A DNA stretch of 64,000 nt from Mucinivorans hirudinis (lineage in GTDB: Bacteria; Bacteroidota; Bacteroidia; Bacteroidales; Rikenellaceae): contig HG934468.1 of assembly GCA_000723505.1 (NCBI GenBank), positions 1,706,798-1,770,797 on the forward strand, given 5' to 3'. The notes beneath the pieces are model-generated. The model saw only the letters and a program-made list of their open reading frames with translations, had not been told where the DNA came from and did no database searches. Below, one piece after another: positions 26,386 through 34,665 of the stretch (within the stretch, counting starts at the first letter, position 1; every line of letters begins with the position of its first letter). A program made the position numbers and the translations under genes.

Positions 26386-27498
26386 ATGGCAAAAAAGTCA
26401 GCAACCCTACGACAAGATGAAATTTCAAAAGGACGAATTTCTCTTTACATTCAGTATTACCCCCCTATCCGTAATCCACGCACAATGAAAATGGTGCAAC
26501 GTGAGACACTGAACATCTATCTCCACAAAAACCCTGCGGACGACATCGAGCGAAAGCACAATGAGGATATGATGGTCAAAGCAAAGACTATTCACGCTCA
26601 GAGAGTGCAATCCATTGTCAACGATGAATACGACTTCTTTGACAAGCATCTGCTTGATGAGGATTTCCTGAAATACTACTACGAGTATGTAAAGACCAAG
26701 CCCGGCAAATGGCTCTATGTATTTCAGCATTTTATCCGGTTCGTTGATGGCAAATGTTCGTTCAAAGAGGTTACGGTCGATCTGTGTCGCCGTTTTGGTG
26801 AATATCTACTCAACGATGCCACACAACTCGAAAACAGCAATGTGAAGTTAAAAACGAACTCCGCAGCCGGCTATTTTTCGACATTCAGAGCTATGCTGAA
26901 AATAGCCTATCGAGAGAAACGGCTCAAGGAGAATGTAAATGACTACATCGAAAAGATTCAGTGGGAACAAACCAAGCGTGAGTACCTCACCTTTGATGAA
27001 GTGCAAAAGCTTATCGACACTCCGTGCGATATACCCGTATTAAAATACGCCTCGATGTTTTCAATAATGACAGGGTTGCGTATCAGTGATATTCTACAGC
27101 TCGAATGGGAACACATAGTTAACCTTCCTCGCCAAGGGTGGTCAATCCGTATGGTTACGCAGAAGACCAAAACGCAAGCCAATCTACCTATTAGCGATGA
27201 GGCTCTCGAATGGTGCGGTAAACGCACGACAGGACGTGTATTTAAGAATCTTCAGCGGTCAATGGTGCAGTTCCCATTGCAAAGATGGATTAAAGAGGCC
27301 GGGATTGAAAAACATATCACGTTCCATTGCTTTCGCCACACATTTGCAGCATTACAGCTCTCCTCGGGCGAGGATATATACACCGTATCGAAGATGTTGA
27401 CGCACAAACACGTCTCAACTACTGAGATTTATGCTGATTTGGTTAGCGAGAAGAAAGTGAAATCGGCAAACCGAATCTCGTTTAAGAAAAAGGAGTGA
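26386..27498 (+). CDS. Tyrosine recombinase / integrase of the second mobile element
   Basis: Site-specific recombinase of 370 residues. The N-terminal arm domain (SKGRISLYIQYYPPIRNP) and SAM-like domain (about 85-190) precede the catalytic part: Arg in TGLRISDILQLEW, Lys in TQKTKTQANL, His/Arg in HCFRHTFAAL, His in MLTHKHVSTTE, Tyr in EIYADLV. Sequence differs clearly from the integrase at 6634, so this marks a separate integration event. It is co-transcribed with the preceding multi-HTH gene. Confidence 0.93.
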   Translation: MAKKSATLRQDEISKGRISLYIQYYPPIRNPRTMKMVQRETLNIYLHKNPADDIERKHNEDMMVKAKTIHAQRVQSIVNDEYDFFDKHLLDEDFLKYYYEYVKTKPGKWLYVFQHFIRFVDGKCSFKEVTVDLCRRFGEYLLNDATQLENSNVKLKTNSAAGYFSTFRAMLKIAYREKRLKENVNDYIEKIQWEQTKREYLTFDEVQKLIDTPCDIPVLKYASMFSIMTGLRISDILQLEWEHIVNLPRQGWSIRMVTQKTKTQANLPISDEALEWCGKRTTGRVFKNLQRSMVQFPLQRWIKEAGIEKHITFHCFRHTFAALQLSSGEDIYTVSKMLTHKHVSTTEIYADLVSEKKVKSANRISFKKKE

Positions 27499-27591
27499 TA
27501 GTCGATTTATGCAAAATATTTTTCGATTTTTCCGAAAACATTAAACCGCTCGTAAATGTATGCTCTATTCTTTTTGAAATAGCATACAACT

Positions 27592-27984
27592 ATGGCAAAC
27601 GGCACATTAACTTTTGATCAGCTCCCACAGGCTGTTGAGACGCTAAACAAAAATATCGAGTCGCTTATCGGACTGATAAATACGATGAGTGAACGCATAT
27701 CGGTGATTGAGCAGACAATGACAGGTAGAGAGATTCCTATGGACGTAGAAGAGGCTTCGGTCTTGATTAAACGCACCAAAGGGACTCTCTACAAAATGGT
27801 TTGCAACAAGGAGGTTCCATTTCACAAGAAGGGCAACCGGCTTATCTTTTACAAAAATGAGCTACTCGATTGGTTCTCGGATGATACAGACAAAGAAGCA
27901 GGAGCAAGTGGCATTGTATCTACTGTTGTTGACGAGTCCGAGATTACCGATTTGGCAAAATTAATACGCAAGAACCGAGTATAA
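27592..27984 (+). CDS. Excisionase-like helix-turn-helix protein of the second element
   Basis: Protein of 130 residues. A coiled N-terminal segment (AVETLNKNIESLIGLINTMS) precedes an HTH_17 domain (PMDVEEASVLIKRTKGTLYK, VPFHKKGNRLIFYKNELLD). The tail ends in LAKLIRKNRV. It has the same architecture as the protein at 9811, the likely directionality factor of the first element. It is separated from the integrase by 93 bases and likely has its own promoter. Confidence 0.85.
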   Translation: MANGTLTFDQLPQAVETLNKNIESLIGLINTMSERISVIEQTMTGREIPMDVEEASVLIKRTKGTLYKMVCNKEVPFHKKGNRLIFYKNELLDWFSDDTDKEAGASGIVSTVVDESEITDLAKLIRKNRV

Positions 27985-28002
27985 ATCTTAAATCAAAACA
28001 CA

Positions 28003-28218
28003 ATGACACAACAAATTGCCACACAAATGCAGCAAGAGTACACAACTATTATGAAAGAGACAAAGGAGTTGCTTAATGCAGCTTTCGATGCGGTTGACTT
28101 AACATTCAAAGAACATCTTCGGGACATCCATCGTCAAGATGCTTTGAGTAGAGCAATAAACTCATCAAAAAGTGCGTGTGATTCTTTGAATGAGTATCGT
28201 ATTCGATTAGAGATATAA
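28003..28218 (+). pseudogene. Small protein whose C-terminus is replaced by an IS3 insertion
   Basis: The visible frame (71 residues) ends in RIRLEI with the stop TAA lying inside the IS3 left end. Removing the IS and one AGA duplication continues the frame past 29559 to a TAA at 29594-29596, adding 12 residues and dropping the Ile. The original protein would have had 82 residues. The sequence is helical (ETKELLNAAFDAVDLTFKEH) with no recognised domain. The loss is small and the product may still fold. Confidence 0.7.
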
Positions 28219-28306
28219 TACTTCCCTCTCTTCGGACAGTTTTTGTATCTGCTTAAGATAGTATTTGTTTCTTTGCTCTCGGGTTATTGTTAGTTGTTGT
28301 TTTAGT

Positions 28307-28352
28307 GTTTGTTTCATTTCGTTGCCCTTAAGGGCAACGAAATGAAACAAAC
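28307..28352 (-). repeat. 46-bp perfect palindrome downstream of orfB, IS3 copy 1
   Basis: Two 23-base arms meet at CCCTTAAGGG with no loop. It lies directly behind the orfB stop (28358). As RNA it would form a very stable hairpin ending transcription or hiding the transposase message from read-through; as DNA it can extrude a cruciform. An identical copy is at 40125-40170. Confidence 0.85.
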
Positions 28353-28357
28353 TTTTT

Positions 28358-29476
28358 CTATGCCGCCGTCATATAGACCTCACTCGGAGTCTTGTATTCA
28401 AGCGATTGATGTAGCCTTTCGGTGTTGTAAAGACGAAAATACTCAGTCAAGCCATCATATAACTCTTTGCCGCTGCCGGGGTTCGACAGGTAAATATACT
28501 CATATTTTACGCTGCGCCACAACCTTTCGACAAAAATATTATCCAAAGCCCTACCTTTACCGTCCATACTTATCTGTATCTCATTTTCTTCAAGTATCTT
28601 AACGAACTCCTTGGCCGTGAACTCACTCCCTTGGTCGGTGTTGAATATCTCCGGCTTGCCGTATCTGGCAATAGCCTCTTTGAGCAACTCTTGGCAGAAC
28701 TCGCTACCTCTGGGTATTGCTTATCCCCCAAGCCAACACAAAGCGTGAATGCCAATCAATGATGGCGCACAGGTACATATAACCTCCATTCATTGGGATA
28801 TAGGTGATGTCGGTACTCCAAACCTGATTTACCCTGTCAATAGTTAATCCTCGCAATAGATAGGGGTATATCTTATGCTCCTTATTATGCCACGTGGTGT
28901 TAGGCTTGGGGTAGATAGCACTGATGCACATATCCCGAAAGTAACGACGCACTCGCTTAGGGCTTATCGTAAAACCTTTCTTTCGCAAGTGTTCAGTCAT
29001 CCGCTCGACACCATAGAAAGGCATTTTGGTATAGGTGCGGTCTATCTCTGCTTTAACAGCAAGCTCATCTGCACTTGCTCTTCCTTTGCTCGCATAGTAT
29101 ATGCCACTGCGGCAAATGTTTAGCAATATGCACTGCTGAACTAAACTCAGCCGAGGATGATTCTTTTCTACCATCTCTCTACGCTCGGCTAACGGGATTT
29201 GAGTAGCTCCCACTTTTTTTTTAAGAACTCGTTCTCTATCTCAAGCTGACCAATCTTGCGATAAAGATTGTTCTCTACCTGCTCATCAGACTTGACTTTA
29301 CGCTCCTTGTCAGTCGAGAAAATGGCGGTCGCTCCCTCCTTGAACTGCTTCTTCCATACCCCAACCTGCGTCGGATGAACTTCATAAATCGAAGCAATCT
29401 CATTGACTGTCTTCAAGCCCTTGATAGCTTCCAAGGCTACTGCCGCTTTGGTCTCTGCCGAAATCTTTTTCCTCAT
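28358..29476 (-). pseudogene. IS3-family transposase OrfA/OrfB, frameshifted in OrfB
   Basis: OrfA (29189-29476) is intact and identical to copy 2: an HTH_8-type domain (SAETKAAVALEAIKGLKTVN, IASIYEVHPTQVGVWKKQF) plus leucine-zipper-like end. An A9G run gives the -1 shift to OrfB. OrfB (29213 down to 28358) is broken near 28705-28713, where a short scrambled segment with one extra base (CCTCTGGG in place of TCGTGAG) shifts the frame right after AWGISNT. The catalytic Asp of STDIT lies before the break and the second Asp and Glu after it, so the product is dead. Confidence 0.92.
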
Positions 29477-29607
29477 CGTTTGTCTCCTTTTTTATGAGAC
29501 CAAAGATAACCAAATTATAGCTTAAACTGCTGTCCTATTTTGGGGGAGTATTATAAGATGATGCTAAACTTAACTCAATCAATAGACGGGGAATAACAGA
29601 GATATGT

Positions 29608-29615
29608 TATCTTTG
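29608..29615 (+). promoter_or_regulatory. -7 box of the histone-like gene
   Basis: TATCTTTG, consensus Bacteroidota -7 box, 38 bases before the ATG at 29653. The -33 region would lie close to the IS3 right end, about 30 bases upstream. Confidence 0.6.
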
Positions 29616-29652
29616 CTCTCCAAATTTTATACCAACTAAAAAACAAATTACG

Positions 29653-29826
29653 ATGAAAGAACTACTTGAAAAAATCGAAGCTGCATACGCGGCATTCAAA
29701 ACAGACGCAACGGCTCAGGCTGAAAATGGCAATAAAGCTGCCGGTACTCGTGCTCGCAAGGCATCCTTGGAACTTGAGAAACTGATGAAAGAGTTTCGCA
29801 AAACATCTATCGAGGCTTCAAAATAG
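29653..29826 (+). CDS. Histone H1-like (Hc1-type) nucleoid protein
   Basis: A 57-residue basic helical protein: MKELLEKIEAAYAAFKTDAT, then NGNKAAGTRARKASLELEK and FRKTSIEASK. This matches the small histone-H1-like family conserved across Bacteroidales chromosomes. It likely binds DNA nonspecifically. It has its own promoter and an intrinsic terminator, and lies between the second integrase module and the large minus-strand operon, perhaps a remnant of the ancestral chromosome between insertions. Confidence 0.85.
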   Translation: MKELLEKIEAAYAAFKTDATAQAENGNKAAGTRARKASLELEKLMKEFRKTSIEASK

Positions 29827-29847
29827 TCTGTGTGACTTTGAAGCGTT

Positions 29848-29880
29848 ACTGAGATCCCAGCAACGGGGTCTCAGTTTTTT
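29848..29880 (+). terminator. Terminator shared by convergent genes
   Basis: ACTGAGATCCC (29848-29858) pairs with GGGGTCTCAGT (29865-29875), followed by a T run to 29880. It serves the histone-like gene. The facing minus-strand operon ends at 29879, right at the hairpin foot, so the stem may also stop transcripts from that side. Confidence 0.85.
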
Positions 29881-30151
29881 ATTTTATGACCCTGCGTGCA
29901 ATCCAGAGAAAGACCATAAAGATAAAAAATGAGATGGTAAATATGGTGATTATGGATATCCAAATGGGGAAACCAAGCCCCCAACTAAGAGCAAACGCCG
30001 TACCCTCCAAAATGCCCAGTGGATTTATAGACTCCAACTGAAACACATCACTCTGGGGAGCTATCAGAAATGACAATACACAAAACAGCAATATCAGCCC
30101 AGTGACCGATATTGCTATTGTTTTGAGGTTGTATTTGGTGATGTTGTTCAC
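29879..30151 (-). CDS. Small membrane protein, last gene of the ZorAB-like operon
   Basis: A 90-residue protein with two or three hydrophobic helices (TIAISVTGLILLFCVLSFLI, FPIWISIITIFTISFFIFMV) and a short basic end (ARRVIK). No family recognised. The start is a GTG at 30151, 2 bases after the preceding stop, so it is translated from the same message. It is a candidate accessory subunit of the envelope complex. Confidence 0.65.
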   Translation of the reverse strand: MNNITKYNLKTIAISVTGLILLFCVLSFLIAPQSDVFQLESINPLGILEGTAFALSWGLGFPIWISIITIFTISFFIFMVFLWIARRVIK

Positions 30152-30153
30152 TC

Positions 30154-30927
30154 CTATACCTTACGAAGAGAATAGCCTAATTTTGAAAAATGTCGCTTGA
30201 AAAAACCATCCTGTACAGTTAGAATAAATTTGGGTAATTCCTTTTGGAGTATTAGGAGTATCTCCGCAGCACGATCTCGTTCCGACTGGATGGACTTAGT
30301 ATCATTGAGCAACTTGTTTATTCGTTTAGCCTCAGCCCCACCTTTCAGACTTTCAAAAAGGGCTTTTTCGATGTCAGCAACGACTAAATCAAGACTTTGC
30401 AGCATGGCAATATTTGTTGTTGAGTAATCGCCTAAAATATGAATATCCGTAATAATTGAGGCAAAAGCATTTGAGTATGAACGCTCAGCTCCAGACACAC
30501 CAAAGTTTAATGTCTTCCCTACATTTTCCATAGTAAGCCGATTCCTTCGTGCTTGTTCAGCAATAACTTTGTCCCAAAAAGCATTTACTACATCTGGAGT
30601 CCATTGTCGTTCTTCTACTAACTCCTGCAAAATCTTACTGCTTTTAGGGTTTGAATTAAAGCCCCAATGAAAAAAGGTTCTATGCCCATATTTATGCCAA
30701 GTAAATTGATGGTGAGGCTCGTCTCTCAATCCATTGAAATACCCGATTGGCAGGTCTATATTATTATGAATGGCTAATATAAGAGCATCTATTTTGCCGT
30801 CTCTGTCAAATGGCAAAACGGAATATATATCAGCTTCGTGACCGCCCGATTGTCCATGCTTTAAAGACTTCGCAAAAATATGGTTGAATAAGCATAAGCA
30901 TAATAAGGCTATAAATATTTTTCTCAT
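30154..30927 (-). CDS. Secreted His-rich protein, possibly a zinc-dependent hydrolase
   Basis: 257 residues with a signal peptide (MRKIFIALLCLCLFNHIFAK). Eight histidines lie within residues 24-87 (HGQSGGHEAD, HHQFTWHKYGHRTFFHWGF) and another acidic/His motif near 158-171 (SIITDIHILGDYST). The last pattern resembles the HxxxD / H...GD metal ligands of zinc-dependent phospholipase C and S1/P1 nucleases, but similarity is weak and the assignment is a guess. It would act in the periplasm. The C-terminal half is helical. It is the ninth gene of the operon after the regulator. Confidence 0.75.
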   Translation of the reverse strand: MRKIFIALLCLCLFNHIFAKSLKHGQSGGHEADIYSVLPFDRDGKIDALILAIHNNIDLPIGYFNGLRDEPHHQFTWHKYGHRTFFHWGFNSNPKSSKILQELVEERQWTPDVVNAFWDKVIAEQARRNRLTMENVGKTLNFGVSGAERSYSNAFASIITDIHILGDYSTTNIAMLQSLDLVVADIEKALFESLKGGAEAKRINKLLNDTKSIQSERDRAAEILLILQKELPKFILTVQDGFFKRHFSKLGYSLRKV

Positions 30928-30936
30928 GGTTCATTT

Positions 30937-31668
30937 TTAGAAAATTCTATACTTCTTGAGGACAGAAATACTCATCGCAAAATTCAAATTTGCGCCAGAC
31001 TCATCTAAGCCTGCAGTAGTAATGCCAATGGCTTCGCCATATTGATTTATCAAAGCCCCTCCACTGCTTCCATGATCGATAGGCACACTGATTTGTAAGA
31101 TGTTCTCATTTCTAATTTGCGATATCTCTCCTGACGAGAAAGTATTTTCTAAACCACGAGGGCTACCAATAGCATATGCTTTATCCCCAACTTTTGAATT
31201 AGATGAACATAATGGTATATAGGTAACTTTTTTTCTACCAATATCCACACTAAAAATAATGTAATCAAGATTTTCATCATATCCGATGACCTCTTTTATC
31301 TTTAAAACACGGCCATCTGTCAACTTTATATTTTCGAGTCCTTTTGTTGTTCCTTTGAAAACATGATAATTACTAGCAGCAACTCCTTCTCCTGACACAA
31401 AAAAACCAGAACCTTGAAAGCTTGTAACCCCATCAGACGTAAAAATCATAAATACAGCAGAGTTATATTTTTCAAATATTTCTGGACCTGACAATGTTTT
31501 TTTTTCTTTAGAAGAGGTATTTGAAGCGTCATTTCGTCTGAGAGAGTTTTCTGTCTTGCTACCTTGAGTTGTTTGTTGTGATTTCGTATTCACAAATTTC
31601 CTTCCTGACTTTCTTTCACATGACATTAGAATCACACACAGAATAATTATTATAAATAAGCTGCGCAT
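30937..31668 (-). CDS. Lipoprotein trypsin-like serine protease
   Basis: 243 residues. A lipoprotein signal peptide with lipobox LMSC (Cys17) is followed by a disordered Ser/Lys-rich linker (about 20-58) and a trypsin-2-type (DegP-like) domain. The triad is visible: His102 in SNYHVF, Asp135 in ENLDYIIF, Ser202 in DHGSSGGAL. No PDZ domain follows, so it is a bare protease tethered to a membrane on the periplasmic side. It is placed right behind the ZorB-like gene (3-base gap), which suggests a role in sensing or executing a response at the envelope. Confidence 0.9.
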   Translation of the reverse strand: MRSLFIIIILCVILMSCERKSGRKFVNTKSQQTTQGSKTENSLRRNDASNTSSKEKKTLSGPEIFEKYNSAVFMIFTSDGVTSFQGSGFFVSGEGVAASNYHVFKGTTKGLENIKLTDGRVLKIKEVIGYDENLDYIIFSVDIGRKKVTYIPLCSSNSKVGDKAYAIGSPRGLENTFSSGEISQIRNENILQISVPIDHGSSGGALINQYGEAIGITTAGLDESGANLNFAMSISVLKKYRIF

Positions 31669-31671
31669 AGT

Positions 31672-32313
31672 TTATTGATTATTTATTGTTCCATATTTTG
31701 GTACAATATGAATAAGAAAACGTTGATTTGCTTTCTCGCTGCCCTCTCTCATGAAATTAGTACCGCTAAGTTTCCCATCTCCACTACCAGAAATAAGAAC
31801 TTCACACTTATCTCCGAAATTTATCCCGCTCTCTTCCCAGAACTTTTTTAACTCTAAAGCTCGTTGGTAACTTAGTTCATAATTAAGTTGATAGTTATCT
31901 TTTGATGCTTGCCCTTCTATAATTAATAAATATTGAATATTGTCTTTGGAATTTTCATCAATAAATGTAACTATTGACTCTCCTGCATCTTTTAATTTCT
32001 GCCTCGTTGTTCCATCAATATTATTATTCATATTTGAACTACCGACAGCAAACCAAACCGGAATTTTCAAAATATGCTTTTTGTACTCAGGACGATATTC
32101 AAAATAAGCTGTGTCTATATTGTGAGTAGCCTTTTCAACTTCACGAATTTTATCTAATTGAGATTGTGTTGCAATTCGTTCTTTTTCAATGATAACCATT
32201 CTTTTATGAAGTAGAGCGATAGTAAGTACAAACAACACTAACATGACGAAGAAAAGACTTGTCATTAAATCCGAATAACTCGCCCAAAAATATGTTTCTT
32301 TTTTTTCTTTCAC
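31672..32313 (-). CDS. ZorB-like MotB/OmpA-domain motor anchor
   Basis: 213 residues. The N-terminus has FWASYSDLMTSLFFVMLVLF, a single membrane helix led by an Asp in the position of the proton-carrying Asp of MotB/ZorB (Asp15). After a short coiled region comes an OmpA-like peptidoglycan-binding domain (about 85-205): FAVGSSNMNNNI, LLIIEGQASKDNYQLNYELS, QRALELKKFW and the closing NQRFLIHI. With the ZorA-like protein it should form a proton-driven, wall-anchored complex. It begins 7 bases after that gene. It differs from flagellar MotB by context: no flagellar genes are present. Confidence 0.88.
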   Translation of the reverse strand: MKEKKETYFWASYSDLMTSLFFVMLVLFVLTIALLHKRMVIIEKERIATQSQLDKIREVEKATHNIDTAYFEYRPEYKKHILKIPVWFAVGSSNMNNNIDGTTRQKLKDAGESIVTFIDENSKDNIQYLLIIEGQASKDNYQLNYELSYQRALELKKFWEESGINFGDKCEVLISGSGDGKLSGTNFMREGSEKANQRFLIHIVPKYGTINNQ

Positions 32314-32320
32314 GAGAGTA

Positions 32321-33844
32321 TTATTTTTGGAAAAAAGCCAATATTGAAGGGATTATATAGAGTAATCCGGCTATTGACAAGATCGATAATGTAACGCCGA
32401 CTCCAACCATCATCCATTTTGGAGATGACTGTGATACTTGAACTACTCCATTAGTATTAGAGTTAACCACTCGCTCTATTGCAGCAATCAAATCACCCAG
32501 TTTTTTGTTTTGGTCATTGGTTGCTTTTTCAATATTAACCATACTTGACTTTACAGCAGATATGTTTTTTAACTCTTCAATCATCGCTGTTGTCTCATGT
32601 AATTTTGACTTCAAAATCTGTTCTTGGGTGTCTATTGCTTTTTTGGCTGCATTCTGCTGTTCCAGTATTATCGAACTAAATTGTTCATTTTGTTCGGTAA
32701 CAGTTTTTGAAAAACGCTCCTGCTGTAGCACTGTATACTGGATAAATTCATTCAGTTGTTGGTCTGTACTCTCCTGTAGTCTACGAACGGCATTCTGAAT
32801 AGTCGTATCAACAGCACCAACTGTTTGATTCATTATCCCTTTTCTCTGTTCAATTTGCTGTATCTCGTCCTTAAAGAACACACCAATATCTTCGATGACT
32901 TTTGTCCTATTAAGATGGTCATTTATTTCTGCATTCAGGCGTTCCACTTTTTCAAGGTAATTCCCAACATTATGCATATATTGATTGAACCTTTCAAATT
33001 CACGCACACTGTTCTGGAGCTCTTCGAGAACCTTTACATTTGCTTTAGCAATTTTAGAAACATCCATTCGTTCAATTAGCTGCATGAGCTCAAGCTGATC
33101 CTTTTGTGAACCACTTATTGAAGAAAATGTCGCAGCCATCTCTTTAATATTACTGCCAAAAGAGTGATTGAAGTTGCTCAAGTTTTTTTGTAACGTATAT
33201 ATTGCAGATGTCGTATTACCAGCAAGCGTAGGTAATAATTTAACTTGAATCCAACTTAAAAACGTATTCTTGTTAACGTTTAATTTAGTCTTGGCTTCCT
33301 TCGTCAGATATGCCCCCCTCGTTGTTAGTATGATGCCAACAATACTACTAATCATCGCTAAAGACACACCTCCTAACAACTCCACTATACCCGAACCTGA
33401 TTCAGTCTCCACGGTACTTAATAGATCCTCTATACCTCCTGTGAACACCAATATTCCGACACCAATCAAAATCCCAAGCATAGTGCCAATTAAGCCACAG
33501 TAAAGTGGGATTGGTGTCAATGTTGAGATTTCTTCCTCCACTGCATCGCAATGCCTATCTACAACATCTTTGATTAAATGAAAGTCGCTTGCTGCTCCTT
33601 TGTTCTCCCTCAGATAATCGTTGATCGTATTTGTTATCCCATCGAAAACAGGATTGTGAAAAGCAGATTCGATAAGTGTGTTGCTGTCTTCAAGTTCAAT
33701 AGTGTCTAAAGTCTCCGAGCAATTGTCGGGGAAAATATATTTCAATTCATTCTGTTTCTTACAAGTCTTTCTGTAGAAAATCCATTGATAACTAATAATA
33801 ACGCCTATTATTAGGATGATGAATGCGTAGTGTAGTATCTCCAT
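32321..33844 (-). CDS. ZorA-like MotA/TolQ-type channel protein with long coiled coil
   Basis: 507 residues. Membrane helices lie at about 5-22, 110-132 (PIPLYCGLIGTMLGILIGVG) and 148-170 (IVELLGGVSLAMISSIVGII); the last two are the MotA/TolQ/ExbB signature helices. A long helical coiled-coil region (about 200-460) follows, as in ZorA, whose tail projects into the cytoplasm. Unlike ZorA as I know it, a further hydrophobic helix closes the protein (about 478-505, GVGVTLSILSIAGLLYIIPS). The tail would then be tethered to the membrane at both ends. It lies between a lipoprotein and the ZorB-like gene in the operon. Confidence 0.87.
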   Translation of the reverse strand: MEILHYAFIILIIGVIISYQWIFYRKTCKKQNELKYIFPDNCSETLDTIELEDSNTLIESAFHNPVFDGITNTINDYLRENKGAASDFHLIKDVVDRHCDAVEEEISTLTPIPLYCGLIGTMLGILIGVGILVFTGGIEDLLSTVETESGSGIVELLGGVSLAMISSIVGIILTTRGAYLTKEAKTKLNVNKNTFLSWIQVKLLPTLAGNTTSAIYTLQKNLSNFNHSFGSNIKEMAATFSSISGSQKDQLELMQLIERMDVSKIAKANVKVLEELQNSVREFERFNQYMHNVGNYLEKVERLNAEINDHLNRTKVIEDIGVFFKDEIQQIEQRKGIMNQTVGAVDTTIQNAVRRLQESTDQQLNEFIQYTVLQQERFSKTVTEQNEQFSSIILEQQNAAKKAIDTQEQILKSKLHETTAMIEELKNISAVKSSMVNIEKATNDQNKKLGDLIAAIERVVNSNTNGVVQVSQSSPKWMMVGVGVTLSILSIAGLLYIIPSILAFFQK

Positions 33845-33847
33845 TGT

Positions 33848-34663
33848 TTATTCAAATATTATTCTTGCTTTAGTTTCCACAGCCCAACTGCCATCACTTT
33901 TAAGTGTCGCTTTTCCTTTGATGTCTGTTCTAGCGGTATGATGATTCTCCTTTATTTGTAGATCGCTTGCTGATACTAAGAAATCGGGGGCATCTATTAC
34001 TTTTTTTACGGCTCCTTCGTACAAGGCAAATTCTGCCATATTATCAGCTACTGCCAATTCATAAACAGTACCTTCACAGGGGTTTTCAGTTACATTGTAA
34101 AAAGTATTATTATTACTATTGCATTGTGAAGCATACAGTTTCTTCTTAGCATTAGATTGCGATATGTGGCTTTGATTTGAATTTTGAGTATAAGCATTGT
34201 TTTGTTGTGCCACCTGATAGTTTTTCAGTCGGTTCCAGATTATTCCTTCAATACGATTGATTTCACTATCCGACACTCTGAATCTGCTAAGCATATCCTC
34301 AATCTCGCGTCTGGGGTTAGAATGCGGATATTGCTCCAACGCTCTCCTGCTGGGCTCCTTTGTGTGGTTATTTTTCTTTGAGGTTATTTGATAATCCAGA
34401 TAGTCTAATTTCTTAAAACTAAAGATTAATAAGAAAATACAAATCACATTCAGCCCTAATGATGCATACAGCAGATAATCAGATAAGGAAATGCTATCAT
34501 CTTGAACTTTTTGCGACTGCCTGTCTTGCGGAATTTCAGACTGAGGACTATTTTGCTCTGCATCCTTTTCAGATGGCGATTTCGACAACGAACAACTTGA
34601 CACAGAAACTAAAATAGTGAGAGATAAGAATATAGTAGTTATAATTTTTTTCATTCTAAACAT
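33848..34663 (-). CDS. Lipoprotein-like membrane protein of the operon
   Basis: 271 residues, no family recognised. A lipoprotein signal (IFLSLTILVSVSSC) is followed by a disordered Ser/Gln/Glu-rich stretch, a second membrane helix (LLYASLGLNVICIFLLIFSF), a Gln/Asn-rich linker and a C-terminal domain (about 190-271, VYELAVADNMAEFALYEGAV) ending in ETKARIIFE. Having both a lipobox and an internal membrane helix is unusual. The ATG at 34663 follows the actin-like gene stop by 2 bases; the ATG at 34654 is an equally good start. Confidence 0.75.
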   Translation of the reverse strand: MFRMKKIITTIFLSLTILVSVSSCSLSKSPSEKDAEQNSPQSEIPQDRQSQKVQDDSISLSDYLLYASLGLNVICIFLLIFSFKKLDYLDYQITSKKNNHTKEPSRRALEQYPHSNPRREIEDMLSRFRVSDSEINRIEGIIWNRLKNYQVAQQNNAYTQNSNQSHISQSNAKKKLYASQCNSNNNTFYNVTENPCEGTVYELAVADNMAEFALYEGAVKKVIDAPDFLVSASDLQIKENHHTARTDIKGKATLKSDGSWAVETKARIIFE

Positions 34664-34665
34664 TA

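Larger units (their letters stand above)
28214..29555 (-). mobile_element. IS3-family element, copy 1 (defective)
   Basis: A 1342-bp element with terminal inverted repeats (TATAATACTTCCC at the left, TATAATACTCCCCC read inward from the right) and a 3-bp duplication AGA (28211-28213, 29556-29558). It is nearly identical to copy 2 at 38923-40263 in opposite orientation. It carries orfA and a broken orfB. TSD and reading frames show it is a primary insertion and not a recombinant of the two copies. Confidence 0.95.

Noticed and set aside
31672-33844. Reading the motor pair as flagellar MotAB or as Tol/Exb transport
   Set aside because: No flagellar, TonB or Tol genes nearby; the long coiled coil and the OmpA-domain partner fit ZorA/ZorB better.
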